A stretch of DNA of 34,834 nucleotides from Klebsiella pneumoniae (GCA_945877175.1 CAMCRC010000022.1:1-34834), one strand, 5' to 3'. Positions 16,885-25,378 are shown, counted from the stretch's first letter. The notes: a model not told the origin generated them from the letters alone. Numbers and translations: made by a program.

Positions 16885-19794
16885 TCAAACACCTGGTGTC
16901 CACTCCAGCGACAACCAGAACTGACGTCCCCATGGCGTGGAGAGTCGTGTCTCGGCACCGCCGATAATGCCCAGACGTTGCGGCCGCTTGTCGAACAGGT
17001 TGTTGATCCCCGTTGAGATCGTGAACTCACTGTCAAAGTACTGATCCAGAACAATCGCATAGCGTACGTCGAAGATGTACTCGCCACGAATGGTGCTGGG
17101 GATATTGGCGGGAAGTGCGTTGTTGCCATCTGCCGGGTAGAAGTCCACGACCTGGTCATCAAACTTGATACTGCTCCAGTAGTTCGCGGAAATTGACGCA
17201 CTCTGATTGTCCCTGAACCAGTTCACCCGTGCGTTGGCCTTCAGCTCCGGCAGCGGTGGCACAATGCCTGTTCTGCCGTTCTGCTTGCCAAGTGCCTCTG
17301 TGCGAACGCCGTCCAAGCCCATGTAATCGTAGGTGTCATAGACGGTTGTCTGCAAGGTCGTGGTGAAATTGCCCCAGTTCTCTGTGTCCATTTCGTACTG
17401 CGCCTTGATGTCGACGAGATCGATCCACACAGAACTGATGTTGGCAGCCTGGGCGAACAGTCTTTCAACCGACCCGTTGGGATAACGACGGATCTTGTTG
17501 CCTGGCTGAGCGGCCTGGATAGCGAGCCATGCATCGGCCGCGGCGCGGGTCGCAGACCCCGGAACGGCGCTGTAGGCGGATTTGGCGATGCCGGTTTCAG
17601 CCAGGAAGCGGCTGAACTCGAAGCCCACTGTATCCTGCTGGCTCAGCGTGCGGATACGGTCTACGTATTCGATCTGCTGATAATCCACAGACAAGTTAAG
17701 ACCTTCGAGGAAGTTGCCCGTAGGCTCCCACGTAAAGCCAAGGTTCGTGATGGTGGACGTTTCCGGCTCCAGGTTCGGGTTGCCTGACTGACACCAGACA
17801 CCACCGATGAGGGGGGTGTTGGTGAATTCGTCAATGCCGCTGAACATATCGGCACAGCGGTCATCCGCCACGAAGGGGCGCGCCTGCACGGGTGACGGCG
17901 CCAGGAAGCTCTCGCCCCACGATGCACGTACAGCCAACTCAGGCAATGCTTCCCAGCGCAGAGAAACCTTGGGAGTGGTCGCTTCCAGACCGAAGTCCTT
18001 GAACTGCTCGTGGCGCACAGCAAACTGGGCATCCAGCCCTTCGATGATGGGCACTTCCAGCTCAGCAAACACTGAACGGGTTTCCGACACATAAATGGCA
18101 TCTTTCAGGCGCGAACCCAGCACCTGACTGTTGGCGTAGTCTTCACCCAGAATGTCGTAGGGATCTTCGTAGACTTCGTTCACCAGATCACGCCACTGAT
18201 AGCCGAAGGCCATCTGTGCAGCGCCGGCTGGCAGGTCCATGACTTCTCCTGTCAATACGGTCTCGAAGACGTCCAGGAAGTCGCGGGCGCCAAGACGATT
18301 GGGGTTGGAGAGCATCAGCCAGTCGATCATTTCCTGGGGATTGTCTGTCACACCTTTTACATAGCCCTTGGACAATGGCGACTGCGTACCAAAGGGGTTG
18401 AACCACTGCTTGCCACTGGGGCCGCCCATTCCGGACATCGCCAACTGCAAACGACTGGAGCTGACCACCACCTCATCAACTGTGTTCTTGGATTCCTGTG
18501 CAGCATAGTAGGTGTAGCCCGTCCAGGAGCCACTGATGTCGTACTCGGCGCTCAATTTCAGGCGATTAAGGGCATAGTCACTATCCACTTTCTTGGAGGT
18601 GTCGGTGTAATAAGACGAGGGAATGTTGCCGCCGGTGTTGCCGTACACGCGCCAGTTCCAAGGGGTCAGGTCTCGCTTCCAGATGTTGGCCGGATGGTTC
18701 GCAGGAATCTTCATCACCGCGCGGTCGTTACCGCCGTTGGGTGATGTCCCGGTGGTGCGCTGGTTGCTATAGCGATAGTGGTTGTTCAAAGTCGCGTTCA
18801 GACGCAGCCAGTCAGTGGCTTCGTAGCTGACTGTGTTGTAGAGGTTGTAGTTCACCTCGTGACGCGAGTAGGCGTGCTGGATACTGTACTCATAGGTACA
18901 GGCGCCATTGAAGATCGTTCCCGACGGGTTGGTGTTCTTGCCGCGTCCGTGTGTAGGGAACCCAGCGTTGAACGTGCCGCAGTCCGGGTCCAGCAATACG
19001 GCGCCGACACTGGTGCCGCCATGGGGCTGCAACAGCTGCACGCCTGGCTTGGCGCCACGCAGTTCACGGAATGATCCGATCGGGCCGGCGTTGGATGCGT
19101 TGTTGGAGTGCTCCCACTCGCGAGTGCGCTCATACATCATCAGTGGCGTCTGCTTCTGAGCTTCGAAAGCGCCGACATAATTGATGCCGTTGTCGAACGA
19201 CTTGCCCCACATGAAGGAGCCAGTCATGTTCTCCATTGCGCCGTCTTCGGTGCGCTGGTAGTAGCTGCGGGCACGGAAGCCTTCAAATTCCTTGATCGGA
19301 ATGATGTTGACCACACCCGCCACGGCGTCAGAGCCGTACAGAGCTGAGCCACCATCCAGCACCATCTCCATACGCTCGATGGCGATCTCGGGCAAGCTTG
19401 CGGACATCAGGGGGCTGAGCGTGCGGGCACCATCGATCAAGGTGAGTGTGGAGTTCTCACCAAGACCACGCAGGTTGAAGCTGCTGTTGCCGGTCTGCGC
19501 GCCATCTGCGCTTCCCAGCACGATATTCACAACGTTCGTGTTCTGCGTGTAGCTCAGATCACGAATGTAGGCGCCCATGCTGGGTGCACCGGACTCGAAC
19601 AGATCCGTCTGGGATACCGTATCGACCGGGGAGTTCTGTGCAAAAGCACTGTTGCGGATGTAGGAACCCGTAACCACCACTTCTTCCACTTCTGGTTCAG
19701 TCTGAGCCTGAACAACAAGGGGAAGTGCAAATGAGGCAACGAGACAGGAATGGATCAAATGACGCAGTTGCCCGCGTCGGGTGATGTTAAGCAT
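16885..19794 (-). CDS. TonB-dependent outer-membrane receptor 3
   Basis: This 969-residue TBDR begins MLNITRRGQLRHLIHSCLVAS; an upstream in-frame ATG adds 14 residues but has no ribosome-binding site, whereas GGAGAT precedes this one. The signal peptide is followed at once by EVEEVVVTGSYIRNSAF. The plug shows NLRGLGENSTLTLIDG and LDGGSALYGSDAVAGVV. The barrel ends NLFDKRPQRLG ... WTPGV. It is the closest paralog of receptor 2, and the loop cysteines are conserved (DPDCGTF, GACTYEY, DRCADMF, GVWCQSG). It is the first receptor beside the cytochrome-monooxygenase array and shares with that array the leader block and the further upstream palindromes. This is the main sequence evidence that receptors and oxygenases belong together. 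Ligand unknown. Confidence 0.92.
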   Translation of the reverse strand: MLNITRRGQLRHLIHSCLVASFALPLVVQAQTEPEVEEVVVTGSYIRNSAFAQNSPVDTVSQTDLFESGAPSMGAYIRDLSYTQNTNVVNIVLGSADGAQTGNSSFNLRGLGENSTLTLIDGARTLSPLMSASLPEIAIERMEMVLDGGSALYGSDAVAGVVNIIPIKEFEGFRARSYYQRTEDGAMENMTGSFMWGKSFDNGINYVGAFEAQKQTPLMMYERTREWEHSNNASNAGPIGSFRELRGAKPGVQLLQPHGGTSVGAVLLDPDCGTFNAGFPTHGRGKNTNPSGTIFNGACTYEYSIQHAYSRHEVNYNLYNTVSYEATDWLRLNATLNNHYRYSNQRTTGTSPNGGNDRAVMKIPANHPANIWKRDLTPWNWRVYGNTGGNIPSSYYTDTSKKVDSDYALNRLKLSAEYDISGSWTGYTYYAAQESKNTVDEVVVSSSRLQLAMSGMGGPSGKQWFNPFGTQSPLSKGYVKGVTDNPQEMIDWLMLSNPNRLGARDFLDVFETVLTGEVMDLPAGAAQMAFGYQWRDLVNEVYEDPYDILGEDYANSQVLGSRLKDAIYVSETRSVFAELEVPIIEGLDAQFAVRHEQFKDFGLEATTPKVSLRWEALPELAVRASWGESFLAPSPVQARPFVADDRCADMFSGIDEFTNTPLIGGVWCQSGNPNLEPETSTITNLGFTWEPTGNFLEGLNLSVDYQQIEYVDRIRTLSQQDTVGFEFSRFLAETGIAKSAYSAVPGSATRAAADAWLAIQAAQPGNKIRRYPNGSVERLFAQAANISSVWIDLVDIKAQYEMDTENWGNFTTTLQTTVYDTYDYMGLDGVRTEALGKQNGRTGIVPPLPELKANARVNWFRDNQSASISANYWSSIKFDDQVVDFYPADGNNALPANIPSTIRGEYIFDVRYAIVLDQYFDSEFTISTGINNLFDKRPQRLGIIGGAETRLSTPWGRQFWLSLEWTPGV

Positions 19795-19890
19795 TTTTAT
19801 CTCCGGTAATTGGCCGTAGCCGCTTGCGCGCTGCACAGCCTTTATTATTTAGATATCAATAGCGTGGTGCGTTATAAGGCACTTCTTGAC

Positions 19891-19954
19891 TATCACTGGA
19901 GACTTCATGCACGAGGCAAATCCGGTACGACGATATACGACCATTAGACCTTAT
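19891..19954 (-). promoter_or_regulatory. Shared leader element of TBDR 3
   Basis: The shared block spans 19891-19935 (TATCACTGGAGACTTCATGC ... CAAATCCGGTACGACGATA). CCTTAT starts at 19949, 13 nt beyond. In gene direction GATATAAGG forms a -10-like element with TTGCGG 17 nt upstream. The block is 97 nt from the ATG. Confidence 0.7.
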
Positions 19955-20006
19955 ATCGCGGGATGTAATCAGGACCGCAAGTGAAATGCAAACACAGTTT
20001 TAATTC

Positions 20007-20046
20007 GTAACATCTTGTTACAATTGTTATTTCGAGCGGTCGCTCG
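20007..20046. promoter_or_regulatory. Two adjacent palindromes upstream of TBDR 3
   Basis: GTAACA-TCT-TGTTAC (20007-20021) is followed after 11 nt by CGAGCG-GT-CGCTCG (20033-20046). The same pair, with the same order and nearly the same spacing, recurs upstream of the third oxygenase gene (25341-25378). They look like operators for two regulators, the second of a TetR-type appearance; that identification is inference. Confidence 0.55.
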
Positions 20047-20112
20047 ATTCATCACAGCGGATCTATTGTGTACAGCGTTCAGAATTCAGGAATCCTCACA
20101 CAGGACATACTG

Positions 20113-20154
20113 AAAAAAAAATCGGGCGCCGCATGTTGCCACACGGCGCCCGAT
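20113..20154 (-). terminator. Terminator of oxygenase gene 1
   Basis: An 11-bp stem (ATCGGGCGCCG 20121-20131 with CGGCGCCCGAT 20144-20154) ends on the minus strand in a run of nine T (20121-20113), beginning 25 nt after the stop codon. The same hairpin with base changes follows the other three oxygenase genes. Confidence 0.9.
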
Positions 20155-20178
20155 CCTTTACGAGGAGACTTCTACTAC

Positions 20179-21558
20179 TTACTGACCTGCCACGGAACGC
20201 TGCTTGGCGGCTTCACGCTGAGCAACAATCTCGGCATAACCGGCGTCGTCCAGGTGAGTGATCGCAATCCAGGCGTGAGTCATTTCGTCAGCAGTTCGGC
20301 TGCCGGCAACTACCCAGAAATCCGGATCAGGATTGTTGGGGTTGTTGGCGGTGTTGTCGTACCACTGCTTGATGACCAGCACGGCGCCTGTCGGCACCAG
20401 AGGCGCTACGTCAGCTTCGTACAGGTGACTGTGATGCCAGGTGGCGCTCCAGTTGGAGACCTGGCTGATCTCCTCGGTGCGACCAGTGGCCGGGTAGTAA
20501 ATCTGCAGTGAAGCAGCCCGCATGCGCAAATGGCCGTGGGGCTGGAAGCTGTCGATACGGACCGGGTGGTCAAACGAGTGGAAGCCCTGTGTCATGGCAG
20601 TGCCATGCGGCGGAACTACCAGTTCGCCTTCATCGAGTCTGTAAAGCTTCAGGTCCTGCTTGTACTTGGCAACGTTCTGATAACCTTCCGGGTGCAGCCA
20701 GATACCGATCTCCACCACGTTTTGTTCAATCACTGTGCCCGGCGCTGTTGCGCCCACTCCACCGGGGAACAGGTGAATGTCCCAGCGAATGCGTGCATTG
20801 GCTGGCAGTGTGCGGCAGACGCCTTCAGGGGCAATCTCGCCCCACTTGCCCATCGCGTACTCAGTCAGCATGCCGACATCTTCATACTCGCCATCGGCGT
20901 TCCTGACCTCAACGTTGGAGTTGGCGTGGTGTACCACGGCCTTCGCGTTGCCGGCCGGCTTCACCTGGATGGCCTTGATGCAGCGCTCAGTCGTCAGGCC
21001 TGTCTCGACGAAGGGGCGGTGCCACATGTCATTGCCAAGGGCAGGCACATCGATTGGAGCGGAGTCCAGAATCAGCGTCGGCTGACCAAACTGGGCGGCA
21101 AACGTCCACTCATCGCTGGCTGGCAGGTTGGCTACCGGGTGCGAACGATCGCCCCAGTCCCCTTCCGGAGCGCCCTGGGCAACCCACTGAGTGATTGTGT
21201 TGATTTCTTCGTCAGACAGACGCCAGTCACCCTGCAGATCCTGAATGCCGATGTGATCGTCGTAGGAGTAGGGAGGCATTTCTTTGTTGGCAACACGCAT
21301 TCCGATCAGGGGCGCCCAAGGACGAACCTGTTCGAAGTTGGTGAGTTGCATCGGGCCGATGGCACCTTCCCGGTGGCAGACAACGCAGTTGTCCGTGATG
21401 ATCTGAGCGACGTGATCGGCGTAAGTGATCTCGCCGGAGTCGATGGAAAGGCCTGTTTGTGCCTGTGCCTGACCACTCATTCCAGCCATTGCAAGAATGG
21501 CAAATCCTAGCGCGGCCTTACCAGTGTGCTTGAAGCTCCACCGCTGTTTCGTGTGCAT
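20179..21558 (-). CDS. Cytochrome c / PHM-like copper monooxygenase fusion 1
   Basis: This 459-residue periplasmic protein begins with a Sec signal peptide (1-34, cleavage near AQAQ). A short c-type cytochrome domain has haem motif CVVCH (C58, C61, H62) and a likely axial Met in KEMPPYSY (M94). The rest matches the two-domain fold of peptidylglycine/dopamine type II copper monooxygenases: HH210-211 (VVHHANS) and H262 (WDIHLFPGG) for the first copper, and H341-G-H343 (QPHGHLR) and M426 (TADEM) for the second. Conserved C193 and C248 may form a disulfide. The haem domain could feed electrons where animal enzymes use ascorbate (inference). The start at 21558 is chosen because AGGAG lies 6 nt upstream; longer frames would place the site inside the coding region. 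Its middle is nearly identical in DNA to gene 4. Substrate unknown. Confidence 0.88.
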   Translation of the reverse strand: MHTKQRWSFKHTGKAALGFAILAMAGMSGQAQAQTGLSIDSGEITYADHVAQIITDNCVVCHREGAIGPMQLTNFEQVRPWAPLIGMRVANKEMPPYSYDDHIGIQDLQGDWRLSDEEINTITQWVAQGAPEGDWGDRSHPVANLPASDEWTFAAQFGQPTLILDSAPIDVPALGNDMWHRPFVETGLTTERCIKAIQVKPAGNAKAVVHHANSNVEVRNADGEYEDVGMLTEYAMGKWGEIAPEGVCRTLPANARIRWDIHLFPGGVGATAPGTVIEQNVVEIGIWLHPEGYQNVAKYKQDLKLYRLDEGELVVPPHGTAMTQGFHSFDHPVRIDSFQPHGHLRMRAASLQIYYPATGRTEEISQVSNWSATWHHSHLYEADVAPLVPTGAVLVIKQWYDNTANNPNNPDPDFWVVAGSRTADEMTHAWIAITHLDDAGYAEIVAQREAAKQRSVAGQ

Positions 21559-21663
21559 GTGCATCTCCTGTTCATCCCAGTTACTGGCCAAATTCGCTGA
21601 CTTGCTGTGAGGCCATAATTATTTGAATTTCAAAAACTTGCTTTGAAATAAGGGGGGCTTGAA

Positions 21664-21728
21664 TATCACGGGATGACTACATGCGGAACGCAAATCCAGT
21701 AAAACGATACAAGTCCACAAGACCTTAT
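21664..21728 (-). promoter_or_regulatory. Shared leader element of oxygenase gene 1
   Basis: The block spans 21664-21709 (TATCACGGGATGACTACATGC ... begins; CAAATCCAGTAAAACGATA ends). CCTTAT lies at 21723-21728, 13 nt beyond. In gene direction TGCG-TTC-CGCA forms an inner stem flanked by GGAT/ATCC. The block is 106 nt before the ATG. Confidence 0.65.
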
Positions 21729-21780
21729 GAATTCGAATCTACGACGAAGTCTCAGAGGAATGCAATCAAATTATTTTAAC

Positions 21781-21795
21781 GTAACATACTGTCAC
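21781..21795. promoter_or_regulatory. Inverted repeat upstream of oxygenase gene 1
   Basis: GTAACA-TAC-TGTCAC matches the GTAACA palindromes upstream of TBDR 3 and oxygenase 3. The second (GAxCGGTCGxTC) palindrome found at those loci is not recognisable here. Confidence 0.5.
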
Positions 21796-21894
21796 ATCTT
21801 CCAGTTGCGACGCTGGCGCACATCGGCCAGCCGATTTTACTGTGGGGATCGTTCCGGACGGGGCTCCGAGGATCGACTGACAAGGGCCGGGAAG

Positions 21895-21930
21895 AAAATC
21901 GGGCACCGCATGTCGCCACACGGCACCCGA
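21895..21930 (-). terminator. Degenerate terminator of oxygenase gene 2
   Basis: Arms TCGGGCACCG (21899-21908) and CGGCACCCGA (21921-21930) align with the terminators of the sister genes but carry two adjacent mismatches in the stem. Only four T follow on the minus strand. It is probably weaker than the other three copies. Confidence 0.65.
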
Positions 21931-21955
21931 CCCCTTACGAGGATTCTCTTTCCAA

Positions 21956-23335
21956 TTACTGGCCGGCGACGGAACGCTGCTTGGCTGCCTCGCGCTGCGC
22001 GACAATCTCAGCATAACCCGCGTCATCCAGGTGCGTGATGGCGATCCATGCATGGGTCATCTCGTCGGCAGTACGGCTGCCGGCCACTACCCAGAAGTCC
22101 GGATCAGGATTGTTCGGGTTGTTGGCGGTGTTGTCATACCACTGCTTGATCACCAGCACGGCACCTATCGGCAACAGCGGTGCAACATCAGCCTCATAAA
22201 GATGGCTGTGATGCCAGGTCGCGCTCCAGTTGGAAATCTGGCTGATCTCCTCGGTGCGGCCGGTGGCCGGGTAGTAGATCTGCAGCGACGCAGCACGCAG
22301 TCTCAGATGGCCGTGCGGCTGGAAGCTGTCAATGCGAACAGGGTGGTCGAAGGAGTGGAAGCCCTGAGTCATGGCTGTGCCATGCGGCGGCACAATCAGC
22401 TCGCCTTCATCCAGTCTGTAAAGCTTCAGGTCTTGCTTGTACCTGGCGACGTCTTTATAGTCTTCAGGATGCAGCCAGATGCCGATCTCAACGACGTTGT
22501 CCTCGATCACTGTGCCCGGCGCAGTCGCACCCACACCGCCTGGGAACAGGTGGATGTCCCAGCGAACCCGGGCATTGGCCGGCAACGTACGGCACACACC
22601 TTCCGGCATGATCTCGCCCCACTTGCCCATGGCGTACTCAGTCAGCTGACCATAGTCCTCATATTCGCCATCGGCATTCATGATCTCGACATCTGAATTC
22701 GCGTGATGCACTACTGCCTTGGCATTGCCGGCCGGCTTCACCTGAATGGCCTTGATGCAGCGGTCTGTGTCCAGCCCTGTGTAGACATAGGGGCGGTGCC
22801 ACATATCGTTGCCCAGCGCGGGCACGTCGATCGGCGCGGAGTCCAGAATCAGCGTGGGCTGACCGAACTGTCCCGCGAAACTCCACTCATCGGCGCTGGG
22901 CAGATCCGCCACCGGGTGCGAACGGTCTCCCCAATTGCCTTCAGGAGCACCCTGTGCGACCCACTGTGTGATAGTGCCGATCTCTTCTTCCGTCAAACGC
23001 CAGTCACCCTGCAGATCCTGAATACCGATATGATCATCATAGGAATAGGGGGGCATTTCCTTGTTGGCCACGCGTACCCCGATCAGCGGAGCCCAGGGGC
23101 GGATCTGTTCGTAGTTGGTGAGCTGCATCGGACCGATACCACCTTCGCGATGGCAGACCACACAATTGTCGGTAATGATCTGGGCAACGTGATCAGCATA
23201 GGTGATCTCGCCGGAGTTGATGGACAGACCAGACTGCGCCTGCGCCACACCGCTCATTCCAAGTATTGCGAAAACCGAAGCGCCAAGGACTGCCCTGCCT
23301 GAATGTCTGAATACCCGCGATATTGATGTACGCAT
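21956..23335 (-). CDS. Cytochrome c / PHM-like copper monooxygenase fusion 2
   Basis: This is the second array member, 459 aa, aligning with gene 1 without a gap. CVVCH falls at 58-62, the axial-Met candidate at MPPYSY (94), and all copper ligands are kept (HH210-211, H262, H341, H343, M426). The signal peptide is the most different of the four (MRTSISRVFRHSGRAVLG). Within the copper domain it has local changes such as SDVEIMNADGEYEDYGQLTE, PHGHLRLRA (Leu for Met at 345) and LLPIGAV, which may tune specificity. The ATG at 23335 has AGGAG 6 nt upstream; the ATG two codons earlier directly abuts the AGGAG and is too close. It has the shared leader but a mismatched terminator, so read-through toward gene 1 is possible. 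Substrate unknown. Confidence 0.88.
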   Translation of the reverse strand: MRTSISRVFRHSGRAVLGASVFAILGMSGVAQAQSGLSINSGEITYADHVAQIITDNCVVCHREGGIGPMQLTNYEQIRPWAPLIGVRVANKEMPPYSYDDHIGIQDLQGDWRLTEEEIGTITQWVAQGAPEGNWGDRSHPVADLPSADEWSFAGQFGQPTLILDSAPIDVPALGNDMWHRPYVYTGLDTDRCIKAIQVKPAGNAKAVVHHANSDVEIMNADGEYEDYGQLTEYAMGKWGEIMPEGVCRTLPANARVRWDIHLFPGGVGATAPGTVIEDNVVEIGIWLHPEDYKDVARYKQDLKLYRLDEGELIVPPHGTAMTQGFHSFDHPVRIDSFQPHGHLRLRAASLQIYYPATGRTEEISQISNWSATWHHSHLYEADVAPLLPIGAVLVIKQWYDNTANNPNNPDPDFWVVAGSRTADEMTHAWIAITHLDDAGYAEIVAQREAAKQRSVAGQ

Positions 23336-23443
23336 GTTCATCTCCTTTTCATCACAAGTTGGAGGCTGTCATCAACACGCTGGCTGACAACCAATTCTCA
23401 TTTTTATTGAACAATCTTGCTCTAAAAACAAGGAAGGCGAAGT

Positions 23444-23508
23444 TAATCACCGGATGACTACATGCTGAGGCAAATCCGGTACAACGACCCAAGCCGAGTG
23501 CACCTTAT
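23444..23508 (-). promoter_or_regulatory. Shared leader element of oxygenase gene 2
   Basis: The block spans 23444-23488 (TAATCACCGGATGACTACATG ... begins; CAAATCCGGTACAACGA ends). CCTTAT lies at 23503-23508. The distance from the block is the same as in the other copies. Further upstream only a half-site of the GTAACA palindrome remains (TTGTTACA near 23570-23577). Confidence 0.65.
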
Positions 23509-23672
23509 GGCTTCAAATTTAAGCCTTCTCTCAATGCGCTGGCAATATGAATTTTCATCATGTTGCAAATTGTTACACTTTTTATTTTTCACACAAATTA
23601 TTCCAAAAGTGTGGACTCTTTTGAAATGCGCATTCTCAATCAATCGTATTAAGTCAGCCTTAAAAAGCAGGC

Positions 23673-23712
23673 AAAAAAAATCGGGCACCGTATGTTGCCA
23701 CACGGTGCCCGA
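23673..23712 (-). terminator. Terminator of oxygenase gene 3
   Basis: An 11-bp perfect stem (TCGGGCACCGT 23681-23691 with ACGGTGCCCGA 23702-23712) ends in eight T on the minus strand. Relative to genes 1 and 4 both arms have changed in a compensating way (GCGCC/GGCGC to GCACC/GGTGC). Confidence 0.9.
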
Positions 23713-23737
23713 CCCTTTACGAGGAGACTATTGCTGC

Positions 23738-25117
23738 TTACTGACCTGCCACGGAACGCTCTTTGGCCGCTTCACGCTGTGCCAGGATTTCCTGGTAGCC
23801 TGCGTCGTCCAGGTGAGTGATCGCAATCCAGGCATGCGTCATCTCGTCAGCGGTGCGGCTGCCAGCCACTACCCAGAAATCCGGATCAGGATTGTTGGGG
23901 TTGCCGGCAGTGTTGTCATACCACTGCTTGATCACAAGCACGGCGCCAGTGGGAACAAGCGGCGCGACATCTTCTTCATACAGGTGGCTGTGATGCCATG
24001 TAGCGCTCCAGTTGGAGATCTGGCTGATCTGCTCGGTACGGCCAGTCGCCGGATAGTAGATCTCCAGGGACGCGGCACGCATTCTCAGATGACCGTGGGG
24101 CTGGAAGCTGTCGATACGCACCGGGTGGTCGAACGAGTGGAAGCCCTGCGTCATGGCGGTGCCATGGGGCGGAACAACAAGCTCGCCTTCATCAAGTCTG
24201 TAATTCTTGAGATCCTGCTTGTACTTGGCGACGCCCTCATAGCCTTCCGGGTGCAGCCAGATGCCGACTTCAACGACGTTGTCCTGGATCACGGTGCCCG
24301 GTGCCGTGGCGCCAACACCGCCAGGGAACAGGTGAATGTCCCAGCGGATGCGTGCGTTGGCCGTCAGGGTTCGGCACACGCCCTCCGGCGCGATCTCACC
24401 CCACTTGCCCATCGCATACTCCGTCAGCAAGCCAACTTCTTCATACTCGCCATCAGCATTCAAGACCTCGACGTAAGAGTTGGCGTGATGCACCACAGCC
24501 TTGGCATTGCCGGCCGGCTTCACCTGAATGGCCTTGATACAGCGATCTGTTTCCAGTCCGGTATAGGCAAATGGCCGATGCCACATGTCGTTGCCCAGCG
24601 CGGGCACGTCGATAGGCGAAGAGTCCAGAACCAGAGTGGGCTGACCGAACTGGGCAGCAAAGTTCCACTCATCGCTTGGCGGCAGGTCTGCTACCGGATG
24701 CGAACGGTCGCCCCAGTCGCCTTCCGGAGCGCCCTGGGCTACCCACTGAGTGACAGTGTCGATTTCTTCCTGGCTGAGACGCCAGTCGCCCTGCAGATCC
24801 TGAATGCCGATGTGCTCGTCATAAGCATAAGGAGGCATATCCTTGTTGGCTACGCGCATTCCGATCAGCGGCGCCCAGGGACGGACCTGATCGAAATTGG
24901 TCAGCTGCATCGGACCGATGCCGCCTTCGCGGTGACAGACCACGCAGTTGTCCGTAATGATCTGGGCAACGTGATCTGCATAGGTGATCTCGACGGAGTC
25001 GATGGACAGGCCGGACTGCGCCTGTGCCTGACCGCTTATTCCCAGCACTGCCAGGACGGCAATGCCCAGCGCGGCTTTGCCTGTGTGCTTGATTGACCAA
25101 CGCTGTTTCGTGTGCAT
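23738..25117 (-). CDS. Cytochrome c / PHM-like copper monooxygenase fusion 3
   Basis: This is the third array member, 459 aa, collinear with the others. The signal peptide starts MHTKQRWSIKHTGKAALG, close to that of gene 1. CVVCH is at 58-62, and HH210-211, H262, H341/H343 and M426 are all present. Distinguishing features are SYVEVLNADGEYEEVGLLTE in the first copper domain, TLTANAR in place of TLPANAR, and NNTA-type loop change DNTAGNP. The C-terminal part is closest to gene 4 (SLEIYYPATGRTEQISQISN). An in-frame ATG 69 nt upstream exists, but AGGAAA lies just before this start and the signal peptide begins here. Leader block and both palindromes lie upstream, so this copy has the most complete regulatory region. 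Periplasmic oxidase or oxygenase function is inferred; substrate unknown. Confidence 0.88.
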   Translation of the reverse strand: MHTKQRWSIKHTGKAALGIAVLAVLGISGQAQAQSGLSIDSVEITYADHVAQIITDNCVVCHREGGIGPMQLTNFDQVRPWAPLIGMRVANKDMPPYAYDEHIGIQDLQGDWRLSQEEIDTVTQWVAQGAPEGDWGDRSHPVADLPPSDEWNFAAQFGQPTLVLDSSPIDVPALGNDMWHRPFAYTGLETDRCIKAIQVKPAGNAKAVVHHANSYVEVLNADGEYEEVGLLTEYAMGKWGEIAPEGVCRTLTANARIRWDIHLFPGGVGATAPGTVIQDNVVEVGIWLHPEGYEGVAKYKQDLKNYRLDEGELVVPPHGTAMTQGFHSFDHPVRIDSFQPHGHLRMRAASLEIYYPATGRTEQISQISNWSATWHHSHLYEEDVAPLVPTGAVLVIKQWYDNTAGNPNNPDPDFWVVAGSRTADEMTHAWIAITHLDDAGYQEILAQREAAKERSVAGQ

Positions 25118-25223
25118 GATCGTTTCCTTTTCATCTCCGATTGGTGGCCAGCGTGACGTGAATGCACTGGGGCCTTTATTATTCAAATATCAACAGTTTT
25201 GTGCAGTACAAGGCACTTGCTGA

Positions 25224-25287
25224 TAATCACTGGAGACAACATGCGAAACGCAAATCCGGTAGGACGATATACAAGCACTGAGCCTTG
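25224..25287 (-). promoter_or_regulatory. Shared leader element of oxygenase gene 3
   Basis: The block spans 25224-25269 (TAATCACTGGAGACAACATG ... begins; CAAATCCGGTAGGACGATA ends). CCTTG starts at 25283, 13 nt beyond the block. In gene direction TGCG-TTT-CGCA forms the inner stem. It shares with the TBDR 3 copy the shorter ACTGGAGAC form of the proximal half. Confidence 0.65.
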
Positions 25288-25340
25288 CTTGTGAGGATAT
25301 AAACAGGAGCTTCGAAGAAAAGCAAACACAGAATCCGTTC

Positions 25341-25378
25341 GTAACATTTTGTCACAAACGCCGATGGAACGGTCGTTC
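25341..25378. promoter_or_regulatory. Two adjacent palindromes upstream of oxygenase gene 3
   Basis: GTAACA-TTT-TGTCAC (25341-25355) and GAACG-GT-CGTTC (25367-25378) repeat the arrangement seen upstream of TBDR 3 with an 11-nt gap. They lie about 225-260 bp before the ATG, upstream of the shared leader. Confidence 0.55.

Noticed and set aside
23462-25096. Long open frame of 544 codons on the plus strand, opposite oxygenase gene 3
   Set aside because: It is antisense to a gene with clear domains, and similar antisense frames lie opposite the sister genes because of shared codon use. It has no recognisable domain or ribosome-binding site.
13400-25290. Regularly spaced similar sequences that might suggest a CRISPR-like or dispersed repeat array
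   Set aside because: The copies are 1.8-3.2 kb apart, imperfect, and each lies at a fixed distance before a start codon. They are promoter/leader elements, not an array.
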